A stretch of 64,000 bases of DNA, from contig NZ_SOFP01000063.1 in the NCBI RefSeq assembly GCF_004402785.1, positions 20,889 to 84,888 on the forward strand, in the 5' to 3' direction. This document shows positions 23,724-33,789 of this stretch, in pieces. The DNA is from Cryobacterium algoritolerans. Lineage in GTDB: Bacteria > Actinomycetota > Actinomycetes > Actinomycetales > Microbacteriaceae. A program made the position numbers and the translations under genes. The notes below the pieces were generated by a model. That model was not told the DNA's origin and made no database searches. It worked only from the letters and a program-made list of their open reading frames with translations. Every line of letters begins with the position of its first letter. The first letter of the stretch is position 1.

Positions 23724-24293
23724 TCAGGCGACCGGCACGGGGCGCCGGCCGCGGCGTGGCCTCACGTCACTCAACCCGCGCTGGAACGCGTCGGCGGACG
23801 GATCCCGGAGCGACTCCCCGGCGGAGTCAAGCCACGCGACCGCGGCTGTGGCGAGGGCGACGCGAGCGCGGGTCTCCAGCAGCTCCTGTCCGATCGGAGA
23901 CGGGACGTTTTCCGGGCTCTCGGCAGTGGTCTGCCAGTGCTCGCGGTAGCGCGCAATCAGGGCAACGGTGTCGACGTGGGGGAGCGAGGAGGAGATCAGC
24001 ACCCGGTCCACGAGGTCGTTCCACTCCTCTCCGTTGGGGCTCTCGATCGACGTGAGCCAATCCAACGCCTCGGCCCGGCCCTCGGTCGTGATGCGATAGA
24101 GCGGCAGGCCGTCGGCCGTGGACCCGCCTGATTCGACGGAACCCTGCTTGACCAGGCGTTCGAGGGTGCCGTAGATCTGGCCGACGTTGACCGTGCGCCG
24201 CCCCGCTGTTCGGGACTCCAATTCGCCGTGCAGTTGGAAACCATACGCCGGCCCGATCGTGAGGATCGCCAACAGGGTGGTGCGAACGGACAC
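23724..24293 (-). CDS. PadR-family transcriptional regulator
   Basis: A 189-residue PadR-type repressor. The N-terminal winged helix shows LLAILTIGPAYGFQLHGELE, the recognition region VNVGQIYGTLERLVKQGSVE near 37, and the wing YRITTEGRAEALDWL near 65. A C-terminal helical dimerisation domain (PadR subfamily 2 size) follows, and the last residues are Arg-rich. It lies convergent to the polymerase gene, ending 33 bases from it. It starts at 24293, divergent from the DUF3145 gene with about 240 bases between that could hold its operator. The ligand is unknown. Confidence 0.85.
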   Translation of the reverse strand: MSVRTTLLAILTIGPAYGFQLHGELESRTAGRRTVNVGQIYGTLERLVKQGSVESGGSTADGLPLYRITTEGRAEALDWLTSIESPNGEEWNDLVDRVLISSSLPHVDTVALIARYREHWQTTAESPENVPSPIGQELLETRARVALATAAVAWLDSAGESLRDPSADAFQRGLSDVRPRRGRRPVPVA

Positions 24294-24533
24294 AGGGCCT
24301 CCGATAGATTCCTAGATAACCATACCGAGTAAGCCCAATCCGATCCTGCAACGCCGCACAGATCCTTGCGATTTGCCGCTTGCCTGGGGCATAATTGCGC
24401 TAGCGGCCGGAGGGTCGCATAATTTCATAGCTTCGCCGCATTGTCTGCAGGTTCGTTCAGCCGTGTTTCATTCAGCATTATTTCGTTCAGAGGTCGTTGG
24501 GGAAGACGCATCTCACAGAACGGAGAAGAAACG

Positions 24534-25070
24534 ATGGCGGCAAAAACCATGTCGGCAACACAGGCTCGTCAGGCACCGTCTGCGCGAGGGGTGCTTTTCG
24601 TGCACTCTTCGCCACGTGCGCTGAGTCCCCACGTCGAGTGGGCGGTTGGTCGCGTGCTCGGCGAGGCGGTGAACTTCGACTGGTCCGACCAGCCGGTGCT
24701 CAGGGGTGCCCAGCGCGCCGAGTTCTACTGGGAAGGTGCGCCGGGAACCGGCGCGATCCTGGCGTCGGCGCTCTGCGGCTGGGAACACCTGCGTTTTGAG
24801 GTGACCGAGGATGCCGGGCTCGGCACCGACGGTGGCCGCTGGCTGCACACTCCGGACCTGGGTATCTTCTTCACCCAGACCGACACCGCCGGCAACGTGG
24901 TCGTCCCGGAGGACCGGGTGCGAAGCGCCATGGAACGCGCTGGTGCGAACGCCATCGAACTGCACCGCGAACTCAGGCTGGCCCTCGGGCAGGCCTGGGA
25001 CGACGAACTCGAACCCTTCCGCCACGCAAGTGATTTCAACTCCGTCGTCTGGCTGCACAAGGTCGGCTGA
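24534..25070 (+). CDS. DUF3145 domain-containing protein
   Basis: A 178-residue protein of DUF3145, a family found almost only in Actinobacteria and of unknown function. It shows the family's GVLFVHSSPRALSPHVEWAV start near residue 17, ILASALCGWEHLRFEVTED near 75, and an end with DFNSVVWLHKVG. I chose ATG 24534 because GGAGAAG lies six bases upstream; an open frame to 24441 lacks a site. It is soluble and monocistronic, followed by a strong two-way terminator. Confidence 0.88.
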   Translation: MAAKTMSATQARQAPSARGVLFVHSSPRALSPHVEWAVGRVLGEAVNFDWSDQPVLRGAQRAEFYWEGAPGTGAILASALCGWEHLRFEVTEDAGLGTDGGRWLHTPDLGIFFTQTDTAGNVVVPEDRVRSAMERAGANAIELHRELRLALGQAWDDELEPFRHASDFNSVVWLHKVG

Positions 25071-25162
25071 ACGGCATCGACTGCCCGAGGATGGCGCATG
25101 GCGCGTTGACCGGTCGACACTTCCCGGTGGCGCGTGAGCGAAATGCGAGGGATCTCAAAAGA

Positions 25163-25195
25163 AATGACCCCGACCGCAACCCGGTCGGGGTCATT
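25163..25195. terminator. Bidirectional hairpin between DUF3145 gene and fabF
   Basis: A perfect 14-bp stem (AATGACCCCGACCG paired with CGGTCGGGGTCATT) around a 5-base loop. It sits between two convergent genes and begins with AA and ends with TT on either strand, so it can serve both. Confidence 0.85.
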
Positions 25196-25216
25196 CTGTG
25201 AGTCCAGCCGGTTCGG

Positions 25217-26452
25217 TTAGACGGAGCGGAACCCGACGACGGCGTTGTGACCGCCGAATCCGAACGAGTTGCTGATGGCGAGGAGGTCCCCGGCCGGCAG
25301 CGCCCGCGGTGTCGTTACGACGTCAAGCGGGATATTCGGGTCCTGGTTGGCCAGGTTGATGGTCGGTGGAGCGATCCGGTCGGCGAGGGCCAGCACGGTG
25401 AAAAGCGCCTCGATCGCGCCGGCGCCGCCGAGGAGGTGACCGGTAGAAGCCTTGGTGGCCGAGACCGGGATACCCTCGAGCAGGTCGCCGAAGACGCGAC
25501 GCAGCGCGTTGTATTCGGCGATGTCACCGACCGGGGTGCTGGTGGCGTGTGCATTGATGTGCGAGACATCCGACAGGGTGGCTCCTGCACCGCGGATGGC
25601 CGCGATCATGGCGCGGGCGGCCGCCGAGCCCTCCGGGTCGGGGGCGGTGATGTGGTACGCGTCGCTGGTGACGGCGCCGCCGACCAGCTCGGCGTAGATG
25701 CGCGCCCCACGTGCTTTGGCGTGCTCCTCGGTCTCGACGACGAGCGCGGCGGCGCCCTCGCCCAGCACGAAGCCGTCACGGGTGATGTCGTACGGGCGGG
25801 ACGCGGTCGACGGGTCGTCATTGCGCTTGGACAACGCCTGCATGGCGGCGAACGACGCGATCGGTAGCGGGTGGATCGCGGCCTCAGACCCACCGGCGAT
25901 GACGATGTCGGCGAGCCCGGCCTGAAGACGGTTGTAGGCATTGACGAGGGACTCGGTGCTCGAGGCGCACGCGGACACGACCGTTGTGATGCCGGCGCGG
26001 GCGTGCAGGTCCATCCCGATCGCCGCCCCGGGCCCGTTCGGCATGAGCATGGGGACGGTCATCGGGAGGACGCGGCGGGGGCCGCGTTCGCGCAATGTGT
26101 CCCAGGCATCGAGCAGGGTCCAGACCCCGCCGATACCGGTGGCCCAGTCAACGGCGAGTCGTTCGGGGTCTGCCTCGGGGGAGCCGGCATCCGCCCACGC
26201 CTCGCGCCCGGCGATCAGGGCGAACTGGCTGGAGGGGTCGAGGCGCTTGGTCTCGTGGCGGGCGAGTACCTCGCTGGAGGGGACCTTGGCCTGGGCCGCG
26301 AACGTCACCGGAAGCTGGGTGCGAGCAACCCATTCGTGGTCCAGCGTGCTGGCGCCGGATTCGCCGTTGAGCAGGGCCGCCCAGCTTTCGGCGGCCGTGC
26401 CGCCGAGCGGGGAGGTCGCACCGATGCCGGTGATAACGATTTTTTTGGTCAT
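25217..26452 (-). CDS. fabF: 3-oxoacyl-ACP synthase II (KAS II)
   Basis: A 411-residue condensing enzyme that elongates acyl-ACP with malonyl-ACP. It shows the start KIVITGIGATSPLGGTAAESW, the active-site cysteine in TTVVSACASSTESLVNA near residue 165, the first histidine in HINAHATSTPVGD near 300, and the second with its lysine in VSATKASTGHLLGGAGAIEA near 330. The glycine-rich end FGFGGHNAVVGF is also typical. It is the last gene of the fasR-fabD-fabH-acpP-fabF run, 90 bases after the carrier protein gene. The cytosolic type II pathway is implied. Confidence 0.95.
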   Translation of the reverse strand: MTKKIVITGIGATSPLGGTAAESWAALLNGESGASTLDHEWVARTQLPVTFAAQAKVPSSEVLARHETKRLDPSSQFALIAGREAWADAGSPEADPERLAVDWATGIGGVWTLLDAWDTLRERGPRRVLPMTVPMLMPNGPGAAIGMDLHARAGITTVVSACASSTESLVNAYNRLQAGLADIVIAGGSEAAIHPLPIASFAAMQALSKRNDDPSTASRPYDITRDGFVLGEGAAALVVETEEHAKARGARIYAELVGGAVTSDAYHITAPDPEGSAAARAMIAAIRGAGATLSDVSHINAHATSTPVGDIAEYNALRRVFGDLLEGIPVSATKASTGHLLGGAGAIEALFTVLALADRIAPPTINLANQDPNIPLDVVTTPRALPAGDLLAISNSFGFGGHNAVVGFRSV

Positions 26453-26542
26453 GACGAGACTCTCTATGAGCGTGGAAACGGTGGGTTTGACCCACAGATC
26501 AGGCCGGTCGGCGACTGCCGGCCGGCCTGTTCCTTGGTGGGG

Positions 26543-26791
26543 TTAGTCCTGTGCCTTGACGATGAAGTCGACGGCGTTGCCGACGGTCTTGAGGTTCTTG
26601 ACCTCTTCGTCCGGGATCTTGACGTCGAACTTTTCTTCCGCGTTGACGACGATGGTCATCATCGAGATCGAGTCGATGTCCAGGTCGTCGGTGAACGACT
26701 TCCCCAGCTCAACAGTGTCGGCCGCGATGCCCGTCTCGTCATTAATGAGCTCGGCCAGGCCGGCAAGAACTTCTTCGGTGGACAGTGCCAT
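26543..26791 (-). CDS. acpP: Acyl carrier protein
   Basis: An 82-residue acidic acyl carrier protein. The phosphopantetheine serine is in FTDDLDIDSISMMTIV near residue 40; the usual DSL motif here reads DSI. The third and fourth helices follow (EEKFDVKIPDEEVKNLKTVG). It carries growing acyl chains for FabD, FabH and FabF, whose genes flank it. The start at 26791 follows a purine-rich AAGGAG-like site. Confidence 0.95.
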   Translation of the reverse strand: MALSTEEVLAGLAELINDETGIAADTVELGKSFTDDLDIDSISMMTIVVNAEEKFDVKIPDEEVKNLKTVGNAVDFIVKAQD

Positions 26792-26852
26792 TTTTTTCTC
26801 CTTGGGGGTGTCTCGTTTGACCGAGATTCAGTTTAGAGGTCTTGCGGGGGAT

Positions 26853-27857
26853 CTACGGGAGGACGACGACCTGCGCGCCGAAGACCAGGCCGGCTCCGAA
26901 GCCGATCTGGAGGGCGAGGCCGCCGCTCAGTTCCGGGTGCTCCTGGAGCAGCCGATGGGTGGCCAGTGGGATCGACGCCGAGGAAGTGTTGCCGGTGGTG
27001 GCCACGTCCCGGGCGATCACGACGGAAGCCGGGAGCTTCAGCTGCTTGGCGAATTCGTCGATGATGCGCATATTGGCCTGGTGGGGGATGAAGGCGGCGA
27101 GTTGGTCGCTCGTGATCCCGGCGGACTCGAGCGCCTTCTTGGCGACTTTGGCCATGTCCCAGACGGCCCAGCGGAAGACGGTCTGGCCTTCCTGGCGAAG
27201 GGTCGGCCACTCTGTTTCGCCTCGGCGGTATTCCTGCAGGGTGCTGTTCATGGTGATCGCGTCGGCCTTCGACCCGTCCGACCCCCAGACCGTGCTGGAA
27301 ATCCCCGGGTAGTCGCTCGGCCCGATGATGACGGCGCCGGCGCCGTCGCCGAGCAGGAATGAGATGCTCCGGTCTGTCGGGTCGACCAGGTCGGAGAGTT
27401 TCTCCGCCCCGACGACGAGGGCGAAGTGCGCCACGCCGGTGCGGATCAGGGCGTCGGCCTGGGCGATCGCGTAGGTGTAGCCGGCGCAGGCGGCGTTCAC
27501 ATCGTAGGCGGCGGCCGGGTTCGCGCCGACCCGGTCGGCGAGCACGGCGGCCATCGACGGCGTCTGGCGGCCGTTGCTGATGGTGGCGACGATGACGGCG
27601 TCGATCAGTTCAGGGCCGATGCCCGACTTCTCGATGGCCTCCCGTGCGGCATCCGTCGCCAGGTCGACGGCCTGGATGTTCTGGCTCGACCGGCTGCGGC
27701 TGATGATCCCGGTGCGCTGCTGAATCCACTCGTCCGAAGAATCAATCGGCCCGACGAGGTCGGCATTGGGTACCGACAGGTCGCCGCGGGCGGCGCCGAT
27801 GGAGAGAATGCGGGTGTACTGGGGACCGTGCGACTGCTGGAGTGTTGGCTTGGTCAT
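26853..27857 (-). CDS. fabH: 3-oxoacyl-ACP synthase III (KAS III)
   Basis: A 334-residue KAS III that starts chains by condensing an acyl-CoA with malonyl-ACP. The catalytic triad is visible as Cys in YDVNAACAGYTYAIAQAD near 123, His in FIPHQANMRIIDEF near 265, and Asn in TTGNTSSASIPLA near 292. The N-terminal GIISRSRSSQNIQAVDLA fits the family. In Actinobacteria this enzyme sets branched- versus straight-chain starter choice. It lies 12 bases after fabD. Confidence 0.94.
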   Translation of the reverse strand: MTKPTLQQSHGPQYTRILSIGAARGDLSVPNADLVGPIDSSDEWIQQRTGIISRSRSSQNIQAVDLATDAAREAIEKSGIGPELIDAVIVATISNGRQTPSMAAVLADRVGANPAAAYDVNAACAGYTYAIAQADALIRTGVAHFALVVGAEKLSDLVDPTDRSISFLLGDGAGAVIIGPSDYPGISSTVWGSDGSKADAITMNSTLQEYRRGETEWPTLRQEGQTVFRWAVWDMAKVAKKALESAGITSDQLAAFIPHQANMRIIDEFAKQLKLPASVVIARDVATTGNTSSASIPLATHRLLQEHPELSGGLALQIGFGAGLVFGAQVVVLP

Positions 27858-27869
27858 AATCTCTTTCGG

Positions 27870-28796
27870 TCAGGCTTGGTTCTGCTGGTCGATCAGGTCG
27901 AACGCTGCGGACAGATCGTCCGGCGTCTTGATCGCAACGCTGGGCACGCCCTTGAGCGCGCGTTTGGCAAGGCCGACGAGGGCTCCCGCCGGCGCGACCT
28001 CGATGATTCCGGTCACTCCCGCAGCGGCAAAGGACGCCATGCACAGGTCCCACCGTACCGGCGAGGAGACCTGGGCCACCAGCAGTTCGACGAACCCGGT
28101 ACCGCTGGCGATGAGGCTTCCATCCCGGTTCGACCAGATCGGCAGGGTGGGATCGTGGGGGGTCAAGCCGGCTGCGACCTGGCTGAGATGCTCCACTGCG
28201 GGCTTCATGTACCGGGTGTGGAAGGCCCCGGCGACCTGGAGCGGGATGACCCTGGCCCTGGTCGGTGGGTCAGCCGCGAGGGCTGCGAGGGCGTCCGGTG
28301 AACCGGCGACGACGATCTGGCCGCCGCCGTTGAAATTCGCGGGCTCGAGGCCGAGTGTGTCGAGGCGGGCGAGCAGCTCAGTTTCGTCCGCACCGATCAC
28401 CGCGCTCATCCCAGATGGCTCGAGAGCGGCGGCCTTCGCCATGGCGCTGCCGCGGTCGCGAACGAAGCCGACCGCCTCGGCGGGGCTCAGGATGCCTGCG
28501 CCGGAGGCGGCCGTGATCTCGCCGACGGAATGCCCGGCGATGCCGGCGATCTTGCTGCGGCGTCCACCGGTGAGAAGAGCGTCGAGGGTGAGCAGTCCCG
28601 CGGCAACGATCAGCGGCTGCGCGATTTTCGTGTCGCGGATCGTGTCGGCGTCGCTGATCGTACCGTGACGGACGAGGTCGATGCCACAGGCATCCGAGAT
28701 CTCTTCCAGGCCGGCGGTGAAGCCCGGCTCGCGGAGCCACGGCTCGAGAAATCCAGGGGTTTGCGAGCCCTGGCCGGGGCAGACGACAACAATCAT
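27870..28796 (-). CDS. fabD: Malonyl-CoA:ACP transacylase
   Basis: A 308-residue acyltransferase that loads malonyl groups onto ACP. It has the oxyanion loop VVVCPGQGSQTPGFLEPWL at the start, the nucleophile elbow GIAGHSVGEITAASGAG near 90 (Ser in GHSVGE), and the histidine in QVAGAFHTRYMKP near 200. The ATG at 28796 opens with MIVVVCPGQG; an in-frame extension to 28847 is unlike the family. It is the first structural gene after fasR. Confidence 0.93.
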   Translation of the reverse strand: MIVVVCPGQGSQTPGFLEPWLREPGFTAGLEEISDACGIDLVRHGTISDADTIRDTKIAQPLIVAAGLLTLDALLTGGRRSKIAGIAGHSVGEITAASGAGILSPAEAVGFVRDRGSAMAKAAALEPSGMSAVIGADETELLARLDTLGLEPANFNGGGQIVVAGSPDALAALAADPPTRARVIPLQVAGAFHTRYMKPAVEHLSQVAAGLTPHDPTLPIWSNRDGSLIASGTGFVELLVAQVSSPVRWDLCMASFAAAGVTGIIEVAPAGALVGLAKRALKGVPSVAIKTPDDLSAAFDLIDQQNQA

Positions 28797-28895
28797 GTAA
28801 CCAGTTTCCCAAGCTCGTTTCCTCGACGGGTGTCGAGTGCACACCAAGTATTCGCGAAACGTTTGTCGATAATCACCAGATTGGACGCCGTGTGC
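28797..28895 (-). promoter_or_regulatory. fasR-fabD intergenic region, probable fab promoter/operator
   Basis: These 99 bases separate fasR from fabD, while later fab genes are closer together. They include the self-complementary octamer TTCGCGAA at 28851-28858 next to AACGTTT. In Streptomyces and Mycobacterium the FasR regulator binds upstream of fabD to activate the operon, so this is the expected site. I cannot assign -35 and -10 boxes with confidence. Confidence 0.35.
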
Positions 28896-30101
28896 TCATC
28901 GGCGCCGGGTAGATCCGTCGTGATCGCTGATCGAGCCGATGATCAGGGCAGCCTGGAGGATCAGCGCCTCTCGGGCCCCGGTGGCGTCGTAGCCGATCAC
29001 CTCCGACACTCGTTTGAGCCGGTAACGCACGGTGTTGGGATGCACGAAGAGTTCCCGGGCCGTGGCCTCGAGCGACCGGCCGTTGTCGAGGTAGCACCAC
29101 AGTGTGGTGAGCAGCTCGGTGGAGTGCGCCTGGAGCGGACGGTAGATGCGGTGGATGAGTGTGGCCCGGGCGAGCGGGTCGCCGGCCAGGGCGCGTTCGG
29201 GCAGAAGATCGTCAGCTTGCACGGGCCGTGGGGCGTTCCGCCAGGAGCGGGCGACGGCGAACCCGGCCAGCGCGGCCTTCGCACTCTTCGACGCGTCGAC
29301 CAGGTTGGGAACCTCATGGCCCAGGACCAGGTGCCCGGCTCCGAAGCTCGGTTCCAGTTGAACGGCGATCTCCATGAAACTGAGGGCGGATGCCGTCCCG
29401 ATGGCTTCTTCGGCCTCCGTCGGCTTCGGGTGGGCCCGGCCGATGACGAGGACCAACCGGTTGCCCTGCACCCCGATGAGCACGTCCGCGGCCATGTGCC
29501 GCGCCGCGCGCCGCAGCTGGTCGACGTCGAGCATCTTCGGCGTCGTGCCGACGAGCACGCACACCTCGCCGTGACCGTGCCAGCCGAGCGCCGCGATCCG
29601 GCTCGGCAGTTCGTCGTCGTACTCGCCGCTGAGGATCGAATCCACGACAAGCGCCTCCAGGCGCACGTCCCAGAGGCCGCGTGCTTCCGCTGCCCTGGCG
29701 TAGACATCCGCGGCCCCGAACGCGATCTCCCGGGAGTAGAGCAGGATCGCCTCACGGAGGACTTCACTGCCGTCCTTCACTCGTTCCTCGACGACCTCGA
29801 CGGTGACCCGGATCAGCTGGAGCGTCTGCTGCAGGCTGATCGATCGGAGCAGCTCGCGTGGGGCGGCGCCGAAGACATCCGCCGCGATCCATGGTGTGGA
29901 CCGCGGGTCGTCGAACCAGGAGATGAACGACGTGATGCCGGCCTGGGCGACCAGCCCCACGGCGGAACGCCGCCCCGGCGGCATGTCGCCGTACCAGGGC
30001 AGCGTGTCCTCGAGCTTTTTCAGGGTCGCCGTGGACAGCTCGCCGGAAATCGTGCGCAGCCAGGCGAGCGTCTGCTCCTTCGTCTTCCGAGTGGGTGCCA
30101 C
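28896..30101 (-). CDS. fasR: FasR-like PucR/CdaR-type regulator of fatty-acid synthesis
   Basis: A 401-residue regulator with a C-terminal PucR-type helix-turn-helix. The region ATARELFVHPNTVRYRLKRV near 358-377 is the recognition element. The central region has a GGDEF-like degenerate segment (ADVLIGVQGNRLVLVIG near 225). By family and position it matches FasR, which activates fabD-fabH-acpP-fabF in Streptomyces and responds to acyl-CoA. It lies directly upstream of fabD on the same strand and seven bases after the aceE stop-proximal region, the usual aceE-fasR-fab layout of this group. Ligand and autoregulation are inference. Confidence 0.85.
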   Translation of the reverse strand: MAPTRKTKEQTLAWLRTISGELSTATLKKLEDTLPWYGDMPPGRRSAVGLVAQAGITSFISWFDDPRSTPWIAADVFGAAPRELLRSISLQQTLQLIRVTVEVVEERVKDGSEVLREAILLYSREIAFGAADVYARAAEARGLWDVRLEALVVDSILSGEYDDELPSRIAALGWHGHGEVCVLVGTTPKMLDVDQLRRAARHMAADVLIGVQGNRLVLVIGRAHPKPTEAEEAIGTASALSFMEIAVQLEPSFGAGHLVLGHEVPNLVDASKSAKAALAGFAVARSWRNAPRPVQADDLLPERALAGDPLARATLIHRIYRPLQAHSTELLTTLWCYLDNGRSLEATARELFVHPNTVRYRLKRVSEVIGYDATGAREALILQAALIIGSISDHDGSTRRR

Positions 30102-30108
30102 GGGGGCT

Positions 30109-32835
30109 TTAGCTCTCGCCCCCGGCCGAGCCCGTGGTTCCCGCGGTCACGTCGAACAGACGGTACTTCGCGATGGCCTGGCCGACGAGGCCACGGTCGA
30201 CCTCGCCGCGGCGGGAAAGCAACTCGAGGGTGCGAACAACCATGGACGGCCCGTCGATCTTGAAGAAACGCCGTGCGGCCGGCCGGGTGTCGGAGAATCC
30301 GAACCCGTCCGCGCCGAGAGTCGCGAAGTCGCCGGGAACGAACTGGCGGATCTGGTCTGGCACTGCGTGCATGAAGTCGGTCACCGCCACGAACGGGCCG
30401 GCGGCCCCGGCGAGCTTTTCCGTGACATACGGGGTGCGGGGTGTTTCATCCGGGTAGAGGAAATTGTGCTCTTCGGCGGCGATACCGTCGCGGCGGAGTT
30501 CCGCCCAGGAGGTCACGGACCAGACATCGGCGGATACTCCCCAGTCGGCGGCGAGTAGTGCCTGCGCCTCGAGCGCCCACGGCACGGCGACGCCTGAGGC
30601 GAGGAGCTGGGCCTTCGGTCCGGTGACCGGCGAGTGGTTGATCCGGTGGATGCCGCGAACGATGCCATCGACGTCCACCTCTTCCGGCTCGGCCGGCTGC
30701 ACGGCCGGCTCGTTGTAAACGGTGATGTAATACATGACGTTCGGGTCGGGGTGCTGCCCGCCGTACATGCGCTCAAGGCCGGACCGTACGATGTGCCCGA
30801 TCTCATAGCCGAAGGCCGGGTCGTAGGAGACCACGGCGGGATTCGTCGAGGCCAACAGGGGAGAGTGGCCGTCGGCGTGCTGAAGGCCTTCGCCGGTGAG
30901 GGTGGTACGGCCGGCGGTCGCGCCGATCATGAAACCACGGGCCATCTGGTCGCCCGCGGCCCACATGGCGTCACCAGTGCGCTGGAAGCCGAACATCGAG
31001 TAGAAGACGTAGATCGGGATCAGCGGCTCGCCCTGGGTGGCGTAGGAGGTTCCCACGTTGGTGAAGGCGGCCATGGCGCCGGCCTCGTTGATGCCCACGT
31101 GCAGGATCTGGCCCTGCGGGCTTTCCTTGTACGCGAGCAGTTGGGCGTGGTCGACCGAGGTGTACTGCTGGCCGTTCGGGTTGTAGATCTTCGCATTCGG
31201 GAAGAATGCGTCGATGCCGAAGGTGCGGGCTTCGTCCGGGATGATCGGGACGATCCGGTTGCCGAAGTCCTTCGCGCGGAGAAGCTCCTTGAGCAGCCGC
31301 ACGAAGGCCATCGTGGTTGCGATCTCCTGCGTGCCGGAACCCTTCTTGGTCGGCGCGTAGGTCGCGTCGCCCGGAAGGTTGATCTGGGTGTACCTGCTGC
31401 GGCGTTCCGGCAGGTAACCGCCGAGCGCGCGGCGGCGTTCGTGCAGGTACTGGATGGCCTCGTCGTTGTCGTCCGGCCGGTAGTACGGCGGAAGATACGG
31501 GTTCTCCTCGAGCTGGGCATCCGTGATCGGGATGTGGGTGCTGTCGCGGAAGGTCTTCAGGTTGTCGAGGGTGAACTTCTTCATCTGGTGCGTCGCATTG
31601 CGGCCCTCGAAGCTCGGGCCGAGCGCGTAGCCCTTCACGGTCTTCGCCAGGATGACGGTCGGCTGGCCCTTGTGCTCGGATGCCGCCTTGAACGCTGCAT
31701 ACACCTTGCGGTAGTCGTGGCCGCCGCGCTTGAGATTCCAGAGTTCGTCGTCGGTGTAACCCTCGACGAGCTTGAGCGCGCGCGGGTCGCGACCAAAGAA
31801 GTGCTCGCGGACGTACGCGCCGCTCTCGGCCTTGTACGTCTGGTAGTCCCCATCAGGGGTGACGTTCATCAGGTTTAGCAGGGCACCGTCGACGTCGCGC
31901 GTGAGCAGGTCGTCCCACTCGCGGCCCCACACCACCTTGATGACGTTCCAGCCGGCACCGCGGAAGAAGCTCTCCAGTTCCTGGATGATCTTCCCGTTGC
32001 CGCGTACGGGCCCGTCGAGGCGCTGCAGGTTGCAGTTGATGATGAAGTTGAGGTTGTCCAGGCCCTCGTTCGCGGCGACCTGGAGCTGGCCACGGCTTTC
32101 CACCTCGTCCATTTCGCCGTCGCCGAGGAACGCCCAGACCTGCTGGTCGCTGGCGTCCTTGATGCCGCGGTTGGTGAGGTAGCGGTTCGTCTGCGCCTGG
32201 TAGATCGCGTTGATCGGTCCGAGACCCATCGACACGGTCGGGAACTGCCAGAATTCGGGCATCAGGCGAGGGTGCGGGTAGGAGGAGAGGCCATTGGGGC
32301 CGTGGGATTTCTCCTGGCGGAAGCCGTCGAGCTGGTCGTGCGAGAGGCGGCCCTCGAGGAAGGCCCTGGCGTAGGTGCCGGGGGAGGCGTGGCCCTGGAT
32401 GAAGATCTGGTCGCCGCCGCCCGGGTGGTCATGGCCGCGGAAGAAGTGGTTGAAACCGACCTCGTAGAGAGCGGCGGAGGACGCGTAGGTGGAGATGTGC
32501 CCGCCGACAGAGATGCCGGAGCGCTGGGCACGGTGAACGAGGACCGCGGCGTTCCAGCGGATCCAGGCGCGATAGCGCCGCTCGATGTCCTCGTCGCCGG
32601 GGAAGTCCGGTTCGTTTCCGGCCGCGATGGTGTTGATGTAGTCGGTGGTCGGCACCATGGGCACGCCCAGATGCAGTTCCTTGGACCTCTTGAGCAGGCT
32701 CAGCATGATTTCCCGGCCGCGTTGGTGGCCCTGCGCGGCGACGAGTGAATCCAGCGATTCAGACCACTCTGCGGTCTCCTGCGGGTCCGCATCCGTGCTG
32801 TTCACCGAGTACGGGTCCTGGTCGTTGACAGTCAC
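30109..32835 (-). CDS. aceE: Pyruvate dehydrogenase E1 component, homodimeric
   Basis: A 908-residue homodimeric pyruvate dehydrogenase E1, which decarboxylates pyruvate with thiamine diphosphate and acetylates the E2 lipoyl group. The N-terminal [20 protein letters not shown] near 110 and the ThDP motif [14 protein letters not shown] ending near [12 protein letters not shown] (GDG...NCN) identify it, with the transketolase-like middle and C-terminal domains complete. I chose the GTG at 32835 (giving [10 protein letters not shown]) because GAGAGG lies six bases upstream. The ATG at 32853 would add six residues, and the frame stays open to 33477 antisense to the peroxiredoxin gene. It lies next to fasR, giving acetyl-CoA supply beside lipid synthesis. 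Confidence 0.93.
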   Translation of the reverse strand: MTVNDQDPYSVNSTDADPQETAEWSESLDSLVAAQGHQRGREIMLSLLKRSKELHLGVPMVPTTDYINTIAAGNEPDFPGDEDIERRYRAWIRWNAAVLVHRAQRSGISVGGHISTYASSAALYEVGFNHFFRGHDHPGGGDQIFIQGHASPGTYARAFLEGRLSHDQLDGFRQEKSHGPNGLSSYPHPRLMPEFWQFPTVSMGLGPINAIYQAQTNRYLTNRGIKDASDQQVWAFLGDGEMDEVESRGQLQVAANEGLDNLNFIINCNLQRLDGPVRGNGKIIQELESFFRGAGWNVIKVVWGREWDDLLTRDVDGALLNLMNVTPDGDYQTYKAESGAYVREHFFGRDPRALKLVEGYTDDELWNLKRGGHDYRKVYAAFKAASEHKGQPTVILAKTVKGYALGPSFEGRNATHQMKKFTLDNLKTFRDSTHIPITDAQLEENPYLPPYYRPDDNDEAIQYLHERRRALGGYLPERRSRYTQINLPGDATYAPTKKGSGTQEIATTMAFVRLLKELLRAKDFGNRIVPIIPDEARTFGIDAFFPNAKIYNPNGQQYTSVDHAQLLAYKESPQGQILHVGINEAGAMAAFTNVGTSYATQGEPLIPIYVFYSMFGFQRTGDAMWAAGDQMARGFMIGATAGRTTLTGEGLQHADGHSPLLASTNPAVVSYDPAFGYEIGHIVRSGLERMYGGQHPDPNVMYYITVYNEPAVQPAEPEEVDVDGIVRGIHRINHSPVTGPKAQLLASGVAVPWALEAQALLAADWGVSADVWSVTSWAELRRDGIAAEEHNFLYPDETPRTPYVTEKLAGAAGPFVAVTDFMHAVPDQIRQFVPGDFATLGADGFGFSDTRPAARRFFKIDGPSMVVRTLELLSRRGEVDRGLVGQAIAKYRLFDVTAGTTGSAGGES

Positions 32836-33076
32836 AATCGACCTCTCTGTCATGGGCAGACCGTTATTCTGTTCTGCCGAATTAGGCGTGCCGGATTGCG
32901 GTCGGCTGGGACCAATGGCACTTGTCAAGCCTACAGATTCCGGCTGGGGTCCGCGCACGTCGCTCGCCGGGCTCCCCGAGGGTTCGCAGTCGGCGTTCTT
33001 GGTTCCCTCATCCGGCGGGGCTAGGCTGTGTCGCTGCGCTCCACTGCACCGGTGGGCGACGGAAGGGAAGCGCTCC

Positions 33077-33544
33077 ATGGCTTTGGAAAACGACACGCAG
33101 GCACCGGACTTCGAGCTGGTCAACCAGTTCGGCCAGCGCATCCAGCTCAGCCAGTTCCGGGGAGAGAAGTCGGTGGCGCTGGTCTTCTTCCCCTTGGCCT
33201 TCTCCGGAATCTGCAGCGGTGAGCTCTGCGAACTGCGCGACAACATCGGGCTCTTCGCCGATAGCGCGGTGGAAGTGATCGGTATCTCGGTCGACTCGAA
33301 GCACACCCTTCGCGCCTGGGGTGAGCAGGAGAAGTACACGTTCAACCTCCTCGCCGACTTCTGGCCGCATGGTGCCGTCGCCAAGGAATACGGCGTGTTC
33401 CTCGAGGACAAGGGCTTCGCCAACAGGGCGACATTCCTCATCGACCGACAGGGCATTATTCGGGCGAGCTTCATCACTGCCCCGGGCGAGGCCCGTTCCC
33501 TGGGTGCGTATTGGGCCGCGATCGAGGAACTTCAGCCCGCGTAA
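33077..33544 (+). CDS. AhpE-type peroxiredoxin
   Basis: A 155-residue thioredoxin-fold peroxidase close to mycobacterial AhpE, a one-cysteine peroxiredoxin that reduces peroxides and peroxynitrite. It shows [19 protein letters not shown] near 8 and the peroxidatic cysteine in [19 protein letters not shown] near 45, with a second nearby cysteine four residues on. The later Arg-containing [17 protein letters not shown] near 115 is conserved. The ATG at 33077 follows GAAGGGAAG. It is divergent from aceE and 86 bases before tRNA-Val. Confidence 0.9.
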   Translation: MALENDTQAPDFELVNQFGQRIQLSQFRGEKSVALVFFPLAFSGICSGELCELRDNIGLFADSAVEVIGISVDSKHTLRAWGEQEKYTFNLLADFWPHGAVAKEYGVFLEDKGFANRATFLIDRQGIIRASFITAPGEARSLGAYWAAIEELQPA

Positions 33545-33630
33545 TCCGGATGCCGTGCGATTGGGTCGGCAAAAGCATCGGCACCCGAAATCTGTATAGT
33601 GGTCATCGACCCGCAGAGGTCAGAGTGCAG

Positions 33631-33703
33631 GGGCCTTTAGCTCAGTTGGTAGAGCGCCACGTTTACACCGTGGATGTCATCGGTTCGAGCCCGGTAGGGC
33701 CCA
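33631..33703 (+). tRNA. tRNA-Val (anticodon TAC)
   Basis: A 73-nt cloverleaf. The acceptor stem GGGCCTT pairs with AGGGCCC, the D arm is GCTCAGTTGGTAGAGC, the anticodon stem CCACG/CGTGG encloses the loop TTTACAC with anticodon TAC, and the T arm contains GGTTCGAGCCC. The discriminator base is A and CCA is not encoded in full. It is followed by a short hairpin and an integrase relic pointing toward its 3' end. Confidence 0.96.
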
Positions 33704-33712
33704 CCCAGCAAA

Positions 33713-33732
33713 ATCCCCGGAAATCCGGGGAA
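33713..33732 (+). terminator. Short hairpin after tRNA-Val
   Basis: CCCCGG and CCGGGG (33715-33720 and 33725-33730) pair around AAAT, extended by flanking A-T pairs. It lies ten bases after the tRNA and has no T-run, so it could be a weak terminator or a processing signal. Confidence 0.4.
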
Positions 33733-33789
33733 ATCGGCAGTCTTGGGACCACGCAAGGACTCACAGCTTCCTGGCCCGGATACCCCGGC

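Noticed and set aside
32836..33477. N-terminal extension of aceE by about 214 codons
   Set aside because: The extension is antisense to the peroxiredoxin gene, and the GTG at 32835 with GAGAGG upstream gives the family's normal start.
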